A stretch of DNA of 64,000 bases from Bacteroidota bacterium (GTDB lineage: Bacteria; Bacteroidota; Ignavibacteria; Ignavibacteriales; Ignavibacteriaceae). Shown here in pieces: positions 63,651-64,000 of the stretch. Position numbers and translations under genes: made by a program. The stretch is from contig JAKAGZ010000002.1 in assembly GCA_021815365.1 (NCBI GenBank), positions 106,954 to 170,953 on the forward strand. Reading direction: 5' to 3'. Below the pieces are notes generated by a model. It was given only the letters and a program-made list of their open reading frames with translations, was not told the origin of the DNA and did not search any database. Positions within the stretch are counted from its first letter, which is position 1. Each line of letters opens with the position of its first letter.

Positions 63651-63761
63651 TAAGCACTGAAATTACCTTTGTCAAGTGAAATTTGGAAGAAGGCAAAAAA
63701 AAGATGAGTAATGGATTTAATTGCTGAGGACAGGACTATTAAATTTTTTAATTAATATTTC

Positions 63762-64000
63762 CTATTCAGAATTGAGGCTCCTTTCGTACTGAGCCTTGAA
63801 CCTTTTGACCGCCTCGTAGATTGATTCGGCAATACTTTCCTGTCCCTTCTCACTTTTAAGGATAGCTACATCATGGTAGTTAGATAAGAATCCTGTTTCT
63901 ATAAGAACGCTGGGCATTGAGGCTCCGACAAGAACATAAAACCCAGCCTGCTTAACTCCCTTCGATTCTATATTCAGATCGTCTTCCATTTGCTTATTCA
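63762..64000 (-). CDS. N-acetylmuramoyl-L-alanine amidase, C-terminal part (cut by the window end)
   Basis: Amidase_3-type zinc enzyme that removes stem peptides from peptidoglycan. The visible 79 residues hold the conserved VLVGASMPSVLIETGFLSN (with the catalytic glutamate) and the final helix QESIAESIYEAVKRF. The frame remains open through the window edge; the first methionine seen is at 63989 but is preceded by in-frame codons (NKQ), so the start lies outside. The earlier zinc residues are not in the window. Confidence 0.85.
   Translation of the reverse strand, partial: NKQMEDDLNIESKGVKQAGFYVLVGASMPSVLIETGFLSNYHDVAILKSEKGQESIAESIYEAVKRFKAQYERSLNSE

Overview
The window looks like a piece of an AT-rich (visibly below 40 % G+C over most of its length) member of the Bacteroidota/Chlorobi assemblage, most likely an Ignavibacteria-type bacterium. 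This rests on three long secreted proteins that end in type IX secretion (T9SS) type A sorting domains with the YPNPFNP motif, a promoter of the Bacteroidota TAnnTTTG type, the mix of c-type cytochromes and beta-barrel proteins, and dispersed GC-rich palindromic repeats. The lineage is an inference; there is no rRNA gene in the window.

Layout. 1-1000: the end of a HEPN gene overlapping a MNT nucleotidyltransferase gene (toxin-antitoxin type), then a GNAT acetyltransferase. 1057-4089 (minus): ABC exporter and fructose-1,6-bisphosphatase in one unit, and a broken PIN gene. 4180-6821: two minus-strand genes, each followed by a roughly 135-base structured repeat that looks like an integron attC site. 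7310-10294: a three-gene type III polyketide synthase cluster. 10452-17640: DUF3109 protein, sigma-54 (rpoN), an isoprenylcysteine-methyltransferase-like protein, the HslVU protease and a membrane-bound CHASE2/sigma-54 activator, all on plus and closely packed. 17779-23206 (minus): carA-carB-metallophosphoesterase, with a probable attenuator in the carA leader. 23555-28364: xanthine dehydrogenase (two subunits plus XdhC). 28368-28786: two tiny membrane-protein genes. 29228-32896: an unknown protein, a monoheme outer-membrane barrel and a T9SS cargo protein.

32962-38052 is the most unusual unit: ECF-type sigma factor, membrane-spanning anti-sigma protein with zinc-binding and TPR parts, and a 1162-residue protein with signal peptide, TPR array, CHAT (caspase/separase-like) protease domain and C-terminal membrane anchor. 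The order and predicted topology suggest a proteolytic switch across the inner membrane. 38049-50341 is a surface-glycan or small-molecule locus on both strands: three methyltransferases, two stand-alone glycosyltransferases, a Wzx-like flippase, an amidohydrolase, two B12-type radical SAM proteins and a glycosyltransferase fused to a nucleotidyltransferase-like half.

50525-56749 holds envelope proteins (YceI, a two-heme cytochrome, alpha-carbonic anhydrase, a large T9SS beta-propeller, a TPM-domain protein). 56828-63514 is a TetR-TolC-MFP-RND efflux operon with a small ABM-fold gene behind it and a probable TetR operator in front. The window ends inside an N-acetylmuramoyl-L-alanine amidase gene. 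GC-rich palindromes recur between genes and, in two places, inside genes without breaking the frame. No tRNA, rRNA, CRISPR array, insertion sequence or integrase was seen.
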